Shown piece after piece: positions 45,749 through 56,052 of a stretch of 64,000 nt of DNA; position 1 is the stretch's first letter, and every line of letters begins with the position of its first letter. Source of the stretch: Favolaschia claudopus (Eukaryota > Basidiomycota > Agaricomycetes > Agaricales > Mycenaceae); NCBI GenBank assembly GCA_037176885.1, contig JAWWNJ010000148.1, positions 248,001 through 312,000 on the forward strand, written 5' to 3'. Made by a program: the position numbers and the translations under genes. Below the pieces are notes generated by a model that searched no databases, was not told where the DNA came from, and saw nothing but the letters and a program-made list of their open reading frames with translations.

Positions 45749-46081
45749 TGTAAGGGCAACCTTTAGGACCCGAGATGTCTCGAGGGTCTAGCGAGGGAGA
45801 ATCCAAAGTTAATTAAGAAGCTACTAAGAATACATCACAGCGCACCTAGCGAGGGAGAATCCAAAGAGAAGAAAGGCTGAGGATTCCCACGCTAGGTGCA
45901 GTAAACATATAGTAACTAGTTCCCACAAGCTCGGAGCAATCGGCAATGATCCCGGGCCAAGTCACATGCCTTACTCCACGATGACTTAGGGCTTTGGGGA
46001 TTTGACGGGAAAGTGGGAAATCTGCAGGAGGCCTGCGTCATAGGTGGCTGTGTAGTGCCAAAAGAGGGAGTTCCCCTGACA
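45749..46081 (-). repeat. Gypsy 5' LTR (333 bp)
   Basis: This is the same length as the left LTR. I noticed two substitutions between them (C/T near 35730 versus 45893; A/C near 35752 versus 45915). Confidence 0.95.
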
Positions 46082-46408
46082 GTCTGTTTTAGGAAGTGAG
46101 TCTGTCACAACGTTATATTATCCTGTCCCTACTCAGCTCTTCACCGTCAGCATCGTCCTCGCCCTCACATGATAGCGCGACACGACCACTCAAAATGGCC
46201 TTCCGGGCGCGTCGCTGCTGCGCGTCTGCCCACTCTTGTATTCCGGCCAACTCTAGGCTAGTTTGAATCAATATACATCAGCTTCGTACTCTTCCCTTCA
46301 TTGTTCGAGCCGACACAATCAACTACACAACATACTTCAGTTTACTAGGATTCTGGTCTCGTACGGGGCATGGTCTATGTTTTCTCACGTAGTTTTTCTT
46401 GCTGCCCC

Positions 46409-47172
46409 ATGACAGTCTGCACCAAGTGCAGCGTCGATTTCTATATGCTAGATGGTTAAAAATGCAACAAATGTTTCAGGATGGCACAGCCCGGCTTGTC
46501 CGAAATTGACAAGGCCGTTGAACGGGTATGTTTCTACTGCTTCTCGGTGCAGCATAAATTTGCAGACTGAAGCTTCGACACAGGAAAAAGCTACTGACAG
46601 TGTAAAGGCTGTTCACTCGTATATGGTCAACTTCGACAGCCGCTGTGGCACAAATGCTGTCAGGCGTTTGGTATCTAATTTTCTCTATTAAATGTCATCT
46701 CACATTTACAAATTCTCCAGCGTCCGCCGCTTCGCTTCCGAACGCAATTGCCCAGATCCCGGGTGCAACGGAGCAAATCACTTCGTCGCAGTCAAGTGCA
46801 TCTACCTCTGAACTCTGGGATATGGCCCATGAATAGAAAAGAAATGTTTCTCAACATTGTTTAGGCAAGCCGCGAGCGCAAAACCCGAATCTCGTCAAGG
46901 CGCCTGTAGGGAAGATTGGAATGTCAGGCATAGGCACCGGCTCGACATCCAGAAGCAAACAGTATCTGCAAGACATCAAGGACAAGCGCGAAGAGGGCAG
47001 CACGGTCAAGTTCAAAATTACGCAGTCCAAATCCGTCGTGAAAGATTCCTGACATCAAATTTACCATCCTGTTTGACGATGGCGAGCGTATCGACACGGC
47101 ACTGGATGCTGTGGTCACTAAAGCGCAAGAATACTTTGCTGAGAGTTTCCCCACTTCACCAAAAGTGTATCG
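46409..47172 (+). pseudogene. Zinc-ribbon protein gene, degraded
   Basis: From ATG 46409 the reading VCTKCSVDFYMLDG then KCNKCFRMAQPGLSEIDKAV shows two CxxC pairs of a zinc ribbon, but a TAA (46457-46459) lies between them. An intron is likely at 46526-46565 (GTATGT..TTTGCAG). Further on, GKPRAQNPNLVKAPVGKIG and GIGTGSTSRSKQYLQDIKDK run to a TGA. After a one-base shift KFTILFDDGERIDTALDAVV and FAESFPTSPKVYR follow, with a GTGAGT donor at 47172. From memory this resembles the N-terminal part of Agaricomycete zinc-ribbon proteins that can precede an alpha-type kinase domain; no kinase motif is visible downstream. One stop and one frameshift suggest a relic. Confidence 0.45.
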
Positions 47173-49715
47173 GTGAGTTCAATTTTCTTTCGTCAAAATT
47201 CTCAACTCAGTTTGAAGTCATATGGTAACATTCTATGCCGCCTTAACAACCGCAAATATCTCGCGACTCGGAGCCACCGAAACGACTACTGGAACTGCGC
47301 TCGGGCTCCTGAGGACCAACAATACATTCCAGCCAACGCATACGAAAACAAGCGGCTATATCTTCGTCTCATTGTGGCTACCTCTTATGCTCGCCCGTTT
47401 GTAAAATAAACAAACCACATATCTCGCGACAAAATAATATATCTCACATGGGAGAAGAGATATATTCTACACCGAACTATCTCCAATTCAGAGCTTTGCA
47501 ACTACAACCATATTCATCGAGATCTCCGGTGGTAAGTGAACATCTCGAATGACAATCAAAATATATCTCACACGCACCACATTATCTATCTAGAGTTTGA
47601 ACACCTATTTCAAGGACGCCGGACTCAATGACCGACGGTGCTCGCTCAATGCCCGTCCTGTTCAGCGCAGCTCTAAGGAGAAGGGCGGCACTCGGGCGGG
47701 ACCAGGACGAACAGCGATCAACCATCGGCTCCCGGACCGGAGCTCAACCTTTGTTGATCCGCGCCTGTTGCGCTTCGGCGTTCGCCGAAGGTTTGGTTCA
47801 ACAGCTCAACTTCAACTTTGACTCGTGTTTGTGTCCTCATTTACATGCGAACGAGATCAATGATTCAAAAATCCAAGGGACGAAGGTCGTGCGGCGAATT
47901 CGTTTGGGCTCTGCAGCACAATTCCTGCCAGTGGTGTGGTGCACGACCGGGTTGCTTCTTTGCTTGCTGCGAGTGGGCAATAAAACCGAGCAATAGACTG
48001 GAGCGCATGTCTCTCCGCGCATCTGCAGGCTGCAGCTGGAAGAATCTCCAAAAGACTTCCGCTAGAATTGCCCTTGAAAGCGGCTTATCAGAATGTTCCA
48101 GCTCCGAGTCAAAGGCTGAAGAGTTTTCGCGACTGTCGTAGCTCAGAGCAGGAAAAGACTGTGGTCGAGACTAAGGCAGCTGTTGGAGGAGGAAGACAAC
48201 TACGGAAAATTTTGGGTTAGATAGAATGAATAGGCAACACAAGACAAGCCTTCCAGTCACGAGTAGTTTTGAGTTCAACTCATGAATTCCAAGAAGAATT
48301 TGGACCGTAAATTAACAACTGGAAGGAACCATTGATACAACACCCCACCAAAGAAGAACTTGAATCGGGCGCCTGATAAATGAGTCGAGGTACGAATGCA
48401 TACGAGCCTGAGGAGCAAATGCCCATCCATCCACCCATCAATCCAATACCACATCCACACAGTCAACAACTCGTTTCAACGGCAGTTTCACCGAGGCGAT
48501 GAAACCTGGCACTGCACAACTGACATTGCGATCAATATTTCAACGAAGTTTAACGGAAATAGCCTGAATCAAGATACCTATTGTACGCGCGTGTCGACTT
48601 GCCCCACCTTTCCAAGCGCGTGAAGGCACGGATTTGAACACTGGGGCAAAAAATATTAATCGGCACACGCCAGGCTCTTTGAGGGCAACTCGAGCTCGAG
48701 GACTTGAGGGATTGAGTTGACTGGTGGGCCTTAATGAGGCTTGTGTTGAACGCAAATTTTCTTTGATGACAGTTTGAGCAGCACAGATGATCCGCTTGGA
48801 AAGTATCAGAGGTAAGGAACACTGGCAGGAGGTTGACTTGCTGAGTTTGAATAAATGAAGGACGATCCGTTTACATAAATTGAGCGACAGGAAAGCCTGC
48901 ACGGGGCATTCGAATATTTGACATGGGTTTCAGTAGAGGGAAGGTGGGGAGCGAGAATCCCACTCGTCCAGATCTTCTCGGGCCTAATTTTTCCTTTTAA
49001 TTCTCGTGGCCGTGGTTGGAGATCAGCCACTGGCAATTTTCATTTGCAGCCCTCTGTTTGATTTCCCCTCCCGTAGGCTTGCTGTACATGTCATCTTCAA
49101 TGAAATTCTTGTTGAAAATGTAAGTATCACCGAGACCTTCTGCAACACTGCATGCATAACATATTTATCTGTAGTAAACACCATTTGCACACGAATAACT
49201 CCTTCGCATTCTCGTCCAATGGCTCTCTTTACGATGCCGTGAACCATTATCTACATCATGTTCTAGAAGGATATCAAGTGATTCGGTTGAATCTGGGGCT
49301 CAAATTGTTCATCATGTCTATTTTCAAGTCGAAGTTCACTTACCGCAGTTGGGATTAGCTTGAAGCCGACGTTACGTTCAGCAGCTTCTATCTGCCTACA
49401 GTGCCAAGCATCACTTCTCCAACACTGCTTTTTCGGCCGAACATAAATTTTTGTGATTTATTTCTGATTTTCTAAGGAAGGAAACCGACCAAAAGAATGC
49501 GTTTGGCGTCGAGAACTCACTTTTTACCACGGTGTTTCACTTTTTTTCGCGTCTGGAAAAAATAAAATCATGTCTTTGGCTCTAATTTTGGATGGATTGA
49601 GGCCAGATGTGTTCAGTAGTCACGAGCTATGCGACCCGTGCCTTCGCCACGCAGGCTACCGCACTCGGCACCTTCCTGCACCTCTAGGCCGGCGGGGCCG
49701 CACCGCCGCTCGCTG
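47173..49715. other. Unassigned 2.5 kb
   Basis: Possible further exons of the zinc-ribbon gene lie around 47590-47800 (NTYFKDAGLNDRRCSLNARP), but frames change and no motif is recognised. A donor-acceptor pair at about 49122-49176 does not join in phase. Nothing else is supported. Confidence 0.35.
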
Positions 49716-49920
49716 CACTCGCCGGCGCGTGTCGCCGCGGGAATTCTCAGGCTCCATTCGGTTGCGTCACTTCGGAGCACTTGACGTCACTTAAGAGTAT
49801 TTCTCACCAAAAGTTTGGCGTGGAATTTTTCCCAAGTGCTCCAAAGTGACGCTAAGTGACGCTAAGACACGACAGCCGAATGGAGCCTCAGGCTTTGACA
49901 GAAAGTCACGGGGTGAATTT
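49716..49920 (+). repeat. Dispersed GC-rich repeat, copy split by a MITE
   Basis: CACTCGCCGGCGCGTGTCGC...AATTCTCA and then CAGGCTTTGACAGAAAGTCA match 8226-8293 on either side of the 138-bp insertion. Confidence 0.8.
49750..49887 (+). mobile_element. 138-bp Harbinger-like MITE
   Basis: The ends GGCTCCATTCGG and CCGAATGGAGCC flank a sequence with partly inverted GTCACTTCGGAGCACTTGAC and AAGTGCTCCAAAGTGAC stretches. TCA occurs on both sides, and the empty site at 8226-8293 has a single TCA. A 3-bp TNA duplication and GG ends fit PIF/Harbinger-type MITEs. An 8-bp duplication (CTCAGGCT) is an alternative parse because the ends overlap the target. Confidence 0.75.
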
Positions 49921-51010
49921 TCCTTTCCGGGAGCTGAGGCTGTGCCGTCCTCTTTTAAAGTATGTATAGGAGCGAGTCGGCCGTGCCGGAGGCAGGGAGC
50001 TAAAGCTTGTTGGGGCCCAAACCCCGCTCCGCTCGCGACGTCTCGTGTGGTCCCGTGGTTTGGTGTCAAAGTCACATGAAAAAGCATGTGATCCATCAAT
50101 TCTGATGGCCCGGTGCTGTTTTCAAGTTTAGGATAGGATGCAGAAACCAAGAAAAAGTGGCAGCCGAGGGTAGCCGAGTCTGCTCTGACCTACCTGGGTG
50201 ATCCACCGAACGTTGAGGCGGCAAAGTCCGGCACGCGCGTGACCTTAACCCTAACCGAGATGGGAATTTAATGATGGCATCAGCTATCATTAGGGTTTGT
50301 TTCACTTTTTCTGAGGTGAAAATACAAAAACTTGTTCAATTGCCTTGCAAAGCACAAGATGAGTTGCTACACATCCATAGAGACTGTTTATAAGTTGAAT
50401 GATGATGACGGCATAATGTAGTATCGAGTTCAACTTTTCATGCCGTTCCCTGCCAAAAAAGGAACCGTGATGTGATGCTTGGCACTGTACGAAATCTCTG
50501 CGCCTCAGATCGCATTTCGTGCTGATCGGTGACAACTGTATTCAGGCCAGCCTCGATCTTCTCTGCAAGCTCCCGTTGTCGCCGTGCGCGTTGGCCGATC
50601 GAGCGCCGTGATCTTGACTCAGAAGATTCCTTTTAAAGATTGAGTGTCCAGTCAGCCATGCGCTGAGAAAATATAACTCACAGTGGGTTTGAAATTCTCA
50701 CGGGTTTCCCGTTCTCGGCGTCGTTTTTGAGCCAAAGAACGTTTAGTGTTGGTGTACTGTTTGTTTGCACCACGATGTCTGTCTACACCTAACCCTCAAC
50801 GCCCAGGGAGGGCCCAGCTCACGCTCACATCCCCTTGTCCTCACGAACCACCCCTACGCCCTTGAGCTTTGGGTCACCTGTGTGGTGGGAGAGGGGAAAC
50901 CCTACTGGACATCCGCCGGCCGGTGCCAAGAGTAGTCTGATGTTGACTGCACGAGGTATTCTGGCAAGCAAATTTGAGCGTACGTTTTGGCCATGGGCCT
51001 CTACGAACCT
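49921..51010. other. Spacer, nothing recognised
   Basis: Short frames only. A GC-rich stretch at 49970-50040 repeats wording seen at 4.6 kb. Confidence 0.4.
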
Positions 51011-51881
51011 CTACGGAGTGCCACAAAGCATTTGCTGCTGGTCCTGGGACCAGCAAGGTACGGATTCTCCTTGAGATGAATGGATGCACTTGTAGTATAT
51101 GCTGTACTTCATTTTGAGTCATGTACCGGTAATATTGTGACCCTAATAACCTTTTCAAGAGTCGAGTCGTCAGGACATCCATGCCCGCAAGTTGGGCAAT
51201 TTGGATGAAACATCGATAGATTGAAGTGGAGTTTAAGCTCCACATTGGTTCTGAACTGGAACTTGCAGATGGTGCAGCGAAGACTAGCGTGCGCATATAT
51301 GTATACTGTGCTGTTGAGTTTTAATGGCGCAAGAAATTAATGGCGCACCAAGCACCCACTTCGTTGAGAGCTGTGTCGTCTTTGAATCCAACGTCGCATA
51401 TTGTACAAGTAGGATGAAAGCATGAGTTGATATAGTGGTCCTCCAGATTCTCTATATATACTTGTACCCCGCAGGAGCACCTCTTCTTGGGGTGCGCGGT
51501 GTTGTAGTGCTGATATGAATGATAAATTTTTGTCAAAATACACAAGAAGAAGAAGAAAACCTCCACTGCAGCATTGTTGTTGTAAAATCCTTTTAGGCAC
51601 TTCGAACCCTTGGGATGGATCGCCTCAGCCTTTCCTCGATAATGATCTTGAAGAGCCGAAAGGCTGTTCACATTCTTTTTGCATTTTGCGCAAAACGGCA
51701 CTGTACATATGTCTGTGGTTAGTAATACTTCAAAGCAACCACGCAAGTTGGACACAAACTCAGACTGATTTGACGAAGTCAGAACACGTTCGGACGTTGT
51801 TTCGGACGACCCAAACTTCTGAGTTCTTAGACAAGCTTGTGCCGTTGCCAGGAGACCGTTACACGTCTCCGGGCTGAACAT
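51011..51881 (-). CDS. C2H2-like multi-zinc-finger protein (four exons)
   Basis: Four exons join in phase: 51561-51881, 51356-51509, 51151-51305 and 51011-51088, with introns of 51, 50 and 62 bp. Start ATG 51881, stop TAG 51011-51013. The product has successive finger-like modules: CAKCKKNVNSLSALQDHYRG, CLKGFYNNN..HYNTAHP, CGVQVYIENLEDHY, CTICDVGFKDDTAL and CTICKFQFRTNVELKLHF. It then has CPTCGHGCPDDSTLEK and a Ser/Gln-rich end. This pattern of irregular CxxC..H..H modules is, from memory, common among Agaricomycete proteins of unknown function, presumably binding nucleic acid. One module has Gly where a Cys is expected (HPKGSKC), so one zinc site may be lost. Start choice rests on the longest open exon; upstream exons are possible. 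Confidence 0.65.
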
Positions 51882-52914
51882 AAAACACCGGAATTACATA
51901 AGTCGTCACTAGCCGTGACAGGCTCGCCCGAACAACCTCGGCATTCAAAAAGATATATGGCCGATTTTTCATTTGGCATGTGTAGGAGCTCTCCCCAAAT
52001 TTCCCGAGTTTAAACGGTGAAGAGGGAAGTCAGAACATTGGAATATGTTGCGGAATCACTGACTGTGATGTCGGTAACCGTTGGTTTATACCTTCCTCCT
52101 CGCAGATTCTCAAGTTTTTTGGTGGAGTTATTAGTAGAATACAGTGCCGGACACGCACGACAACTTTGATCTTCCATTTATGGAAGGTGTGACACATGCC
52201 CAGGCGGTTAGTTTTCTCCGAACAACGGTTTTGCACGAGCCGATTTCCCCAAAACTCAAAATCAAACAAAATTGACCCCAAAATTTTGGCCGAACACCGA
52301 GATTTCATGGGAAAATCACGAAACGTAGCGCAATCGACTCCGTTAATTGAGCTGGTTCTGTCCCTGATAACATCAAAGCAATTTCACGAGCCGTTTTGGC
52401 ACAAATTCCTTGGGAAACATCGCCGTATTTGGACAACTTACATCATGTTGATCATTTCTATCACTGTCAAATGCTTGCCGACCACCATGCCGTGCCGCTG
52501 CCGTGGGTTGGTGCTGAAAATTTGCACGGATGACCGCCCAGATTGTAGTTCAGGCCGTCGCCCTTCCACTTACACCTCAGTAATTTTGCGCTCGGAGCTC
52601 AAAAGGGGTACACACAGTTTCGATTTTTGACCTCAAAAATTTGGCCACAGCCAAAATGTCGTGGGAAAAACTTCGGAGATGGTTTTTTGAGCTTTTCAGG
52701 GGTCGGCGAATCCGAATCTGAAGTCACCGGCACTGTACATGCCGGAAATTTGCAAAAAGTAAAGAATTCAGACCCATTGGGAGAATTCATACCCATTGGG
52801 CACAATAGTGATCAAAGCAGTTCATGTCTTGGGCCCGTCGGTAACGGTACGGTAACGTGAACGCCTTCGCCAAATCCTAACGGCCGAGGAGTCCGAGGTA
52901 CCGTACGGCAGAAG
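51882..52914. other. Spacer, nothing recognised
   Basis: Frames of up to 144 codons at 52196-52630 have no motif, and no splice model is supported. Confidence 0.4.
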
Positions 52915-52916
52915 AA

Positions 52917-52954
52917 GAAATACTCTTAAGTGACGTCAAGTGCTCCGAAGTGAA
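52917..52954 (-). repeat. Fragment of the 49.75-kb MITE
   Basis: AATACTCTTAAGTGACGTCA and AGTGCTCCGAAGTGA are the exact complement of the left arm of the MITE at 49761-49800. The match ends where LINE coding sequence begins. Confidence 0.8.
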
Positions 52955-53489
52955 CCTGGCGACCAAGGCCTGCGGCACCTTATCCAACGCCTTGCGAAAG
53001 TCAAAAGAGAAAACAGCTCGCACCTGGAAAAAGGAATGGAAGAACTCCACGAAAACGGGACGCTACGCCAGTGCCAATCGCATAGCCCCGTCGCTGAAAC
53101 CCACCCCCCACTTCAAGTCGCTCAGTCGCGAGGTTTTTGGAAGGGTGACGCAATGTAGAATTGGCCACGGATACATAGGCGAATGCTACGAAAAATTCGT
53201 ACCCTCCGAGAACGTTGACTGCCCGTGCAACGAACGACTGAAGACCCGCGAGCACATTTTGCGCGACTGCCCACGCTACGACCACCGACATCTACTTCGT
53301 GAGGCTTCGAGAGACTTGTCCCTGCCCGAAATACTGGGCACACGTAAAGGCATCGAAGCCTTGGCCAAATTCATCGAGGAATCCGGCGCATTCACCAAGA
53401 CCGGGCGACCGTACGCTAAGGCGGAGCTCCCCGTGTTCCAAGACGAACCCGACCCGTGGCTGTCGGACGACGAGGACGACGGCGGGTAG
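52955..53489 (+). pseudogene. 5'-truncated LINE ORF2 C-terminus
   Basis: The frame starts LATKACGTLSNALRKSKEKT, continues KTARTWKKEWKN and VTQCRIGHGYIGECYEKFVP, and has the zinc-like CPCNERLKTREHILRDCP. It ends with LPEILGTRKGIEAL, SGAFTKTGRP and a DEDDGG tail, stop at 53487-53489. I recognise this from memory as the end of Tad-like LINE ORF2 in Agaricales (after reverse transcriptase and RNase H). Upstream domains are missing, consistent with 5' truncation during target-primed insertion. A pyrimidine-rich 3' region follows. Confidence 0.75.
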
Positions 53490-53784
53490 GCGCGATGCCC
53501 GCAAGATGACGCCCCCAGGACAGAAGCGTCCCCGATATTCATTTCCTCCCCCTGCCGACACCCGCGCGCCCTTGTGGCCCGGCTCCATGTTTCTTTTCTT
53601 TCTCTTTTCTTTCTCTGTACTATTACATTATGCTCTATGGCCTATGCTTTTATGCATCCGCCGCTATACCCGTCAAGCGTTTACATATGTGTAGAAAGGG
53701 TACGTGGTAAGATACATGATACACTATCTACTTTAGAGACTCCTCTCACACTCCAGCCTCAGTGACGGCACAAAGTTTCAGAAC

Positions 53785-53880
53785 CCGGTGATCCAATACT
53801 ACAGTATTTGCGAGTCAGTGTATACAATCCTGCGATATATGACTTCTCGCCAAAAAGACGCCCTTATCTCCAAGATGTCT
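53785..53880 (+). pseudogene. Small fragment related to the element B gene
   Basis: The reading ILRYMTSRQKDALISKM matches NLRYLTSRQKDALIAKL in exon 3 of the element B gene (about 59760-59840, minus). Similarity stops on both sides within about 100 bases. It lies against the 3' end of the transcription factor frame, in the opposite direction. Confidence 0.7.
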
Positions 53881-55698
53881 CAACGAGAGACTGATACGTT
53901 TGCGGGTCCGCATGCCACTGCGGTTCACTATAGGGGGAAAATGGCGCATGTTGGTTCCAGTACGGCTGGTGCTGCTGAGTCGAACGATGTCCAAACCGAG
54001 TCTCGCCGCTGTCAAATTGTCGTAGGAGGTCATACCGAGATGAACCCGTACGGAACTTCCCTGTCCGCCCATCCGGCCCCGGAGGCGAGTACACTGATGA
54101 TGCAGAGAGCCCATACGGCGCTTCCAAGGGCGGTGACGATGGCCGTTGGGGTGCTCGAAGCTGGTGCGCACTGTGGTGAGTTCTCAGCGTTTGCGGTTGC
54201 AGTGGCTGTGGCTGAAACGCCGGCACAACAGCCAATATGGCGTCGGAGGCAGTACTCTGGACGTGTGGATGGGATTGCGAGTGCTCGAGAATGTGAGGAG
54301 ATGTGTATTGCGTTGGATGCAACAGACTCGGTTGGGGTTGAAGCTGTGGCGGGCAGTGGAATTGGGCTTGATTTTTATCCCCAGTTTGATTCCGGCGTTC
54401 ACGAGCGCGCCGTAGTATGTGGGCAGTGACACGATCCATCCATTCGTGCGATGGACTATTGTTATGATTAATGTCAATCACCACAGTTGGAAAAAAAAAA
54501 AAAAACTCGCCGTCCGGATCCTGCGCCACTGTCCATTCCATCCGACGCTGTCTTGGTGTTTCCAGGTGCGGCGGCGGCGGAAGGACTTAAACTGCCCCGT
54601 TCGTCGTTGTTGGCGCCCGTTTTGGAGTTCGTCTTGCTGTTGTGCAGTATGCGTCCCGCCGGCCCATACGCACTAACGTCTATGCGCGTGAGGATAGCAC
54701 GCGCCAGAGGGTCTTCAGCAAGATCAGTCAGCACCGTTTGGGCGTTGAGGTCGACCTCTCGCTCATACGAGTTGTCTCCCCTTTTTGCTTCTTCTCCGAT
54801 TGTGTATTTTGCTTTACGCGTATATCCGCCATCCACCCGCAAAGACGAGTCAGATGCATAAGAAACGCCAGCGGCAGCGAGTAAGATGCCGACGAGGGCT
54901 TCTGTTTGGTGTAGCCGTGCCTCGATAGCATGGACATACCCTTTCGGAGGACCACGTTTGCGTGATGGGTCGCGCGAGGTGCATTCTGTGTGCCATCGTC
55001 AGGTCATGGATTTCTGTAAATATCAAGTATTGAAGCGATGCAGCATGGATTCGGAATATCGCGCCCAGCGTGAATCGGGGGCCCCAACATCAACCAAGAG
55101 CTTGGACAGACCGGTTTATCTGCCATCCCTGTGCTGATTCTTATCCAGACTTTGTCTCAAGACGCCCTGAGCCCTCTTCTCGTTGGAGACCAGCAGACAG
55201 CCATCGCCGACACCCTCGTCAACTGCACCACGACTCCAAGTGGCAGCTGCACATTAACATCCCATAGACCACCAACTTTTCACGTACGCCTACGCGGCAA
55301 TGCAAGCAAGAATACCTTCCACCCTGAATGGGCCGCAACTCGCCTCCGGAGGCGCTTCCACGGTTCATGTTCGTTCACAACGACACCCGAATTTGGTTGG
55401 TCGTGAATCGTCATCGAATCGTTGCTCAACTTGCTTGCTTGGACCGATGGTTGACTAGTCCAATCCTACGACACTCACCTGTACCCAAAGCGACACAGCT
55501 GCGACAAGGATTGCCTAAGCCTGAGCGCTCGCATTTGCACTTGCTTTTACGGCACTGGTCACAGGCTTTGCTGCTCCGCCTCCGAACGGACTTCTTGGTA
55601 CTGTCAGGGTCGAAATCGTGGCCGTCGCATTCCTCTTGATCGCAGTGGGAAAACGGGAAGGTGTAGGTGGCGATGGAAGGGTGGGACGGACAAGACAT
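53864..55698 (-). CDS. Zn(2)Cys(6) fungal transcription factor
   Basis: ATG at 55698 starts exon 1 (55479-55698). With the first codons of exon 2 (54507-54985) it encodes a complete binuclear cluster: Cys46, 49, 56, 65, 68 and 75 in the C-x2-C-x6-C-x8-C-x2-C-x6-C pattern (ACDQCRKSKCKC, CRSC, TEC). It is preceded by a basic RRRSSK and followed by KRGPPKGYVHAIEARLHQTE, a linker and helix typical of this family. The join is in phase across a 493-bp intron (54986-55478), unusually long here. Exon 2 ends at 54507 before a T15 intron (54456-54506). The remaining 53864-54455 frame (SHEWMDRVTAHILRRARERR, then Gln/Pro/His-rich) is one base out of phase with that join, so a frameshift, a homopolymer error or another splice site is implied. 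It probably regulates nearby metabolism, but the targets are unknown. Element B lies 131 bp upstream of the start. Confidence 0.75.
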
Positions 55699-55829
55699 CC
55701 ACGGGTGGTCAGTACACACGCCGGGATGTGTACGGTTTCAAAACAAGCGATGGGGTTTCCAACGTGCGAATCACTCCAAAGGAGGGAAAAAAAAAGATGA
55801 AAGAAACGGTGAAGGTGAAAGGCAACGCC

Positions 55830-56037
55830 CAAGGGGCGATCTGTCAAGCGCCATCAAAACCTGACCCTCGCAGTATGTTCGTGTTTGTGATGGCCATTGA
55901 TCCCGCTGTCAGGTCACGTAACAACGCGTCCTCGCGCCAATCTTCAACCTCTGACGCGTTTTGGGCCGTTTCTCGACGGTTATTCTTGCCCTCAACATGT
56001 TCCTTTATGCTTCTGTGATACTAGTAATGTATTTATG
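55830..56037 (+). repeat. Element B left terminal inverted repeat (208 bp)
   Basis: It matches the complement of 60774-60981 at 207 of 208 positions. The match ends at ATTTATG. The coding stop (56053) is 15 bases beyond. Confidence 0.95.
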
Positions 56038-56052
56038 CGTACAAAATTACAT

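Larger units (their letters stand above)
35586..46081 (-). mobile_element. Gypsy chromovirus with nested LTR element
   Basis: A 10.5-kb insertion is flanked by direct GTCTG (35581-35585 and 46082-46086) and by 333-bp LTRs in direct orientation. On the minus strand the order is LTR, gag, protease, reverse transcriptase, RNase H, integrase, chromodomain, LTR: Metaviridae (Ty3/Gypsy) with a chromodomain, that is, a chromovirus. The LTRs (minus-strand ends TGTCAGGGGAAC...CCTTACA) differ at two places I noticed, so the insertion is young. It is nevertheless dead: one in-frame stop, two frameshifts in pol, and gag split by a 4.6-kb second element. The purine tract before the 3' LTR reads AAGGGGGGGATGA on the minus strand. 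The sequence after the 5' LTR starts GCAGAAGAAAGG; I did not match it to a tRNA. Confidence 0.95.

Noticed and set aside
49010..49360. Two-exon gene with GTAAGT donor at 49122
   Set aside because: The join gives an immediate stop, and neither exon has a recognisable motif.
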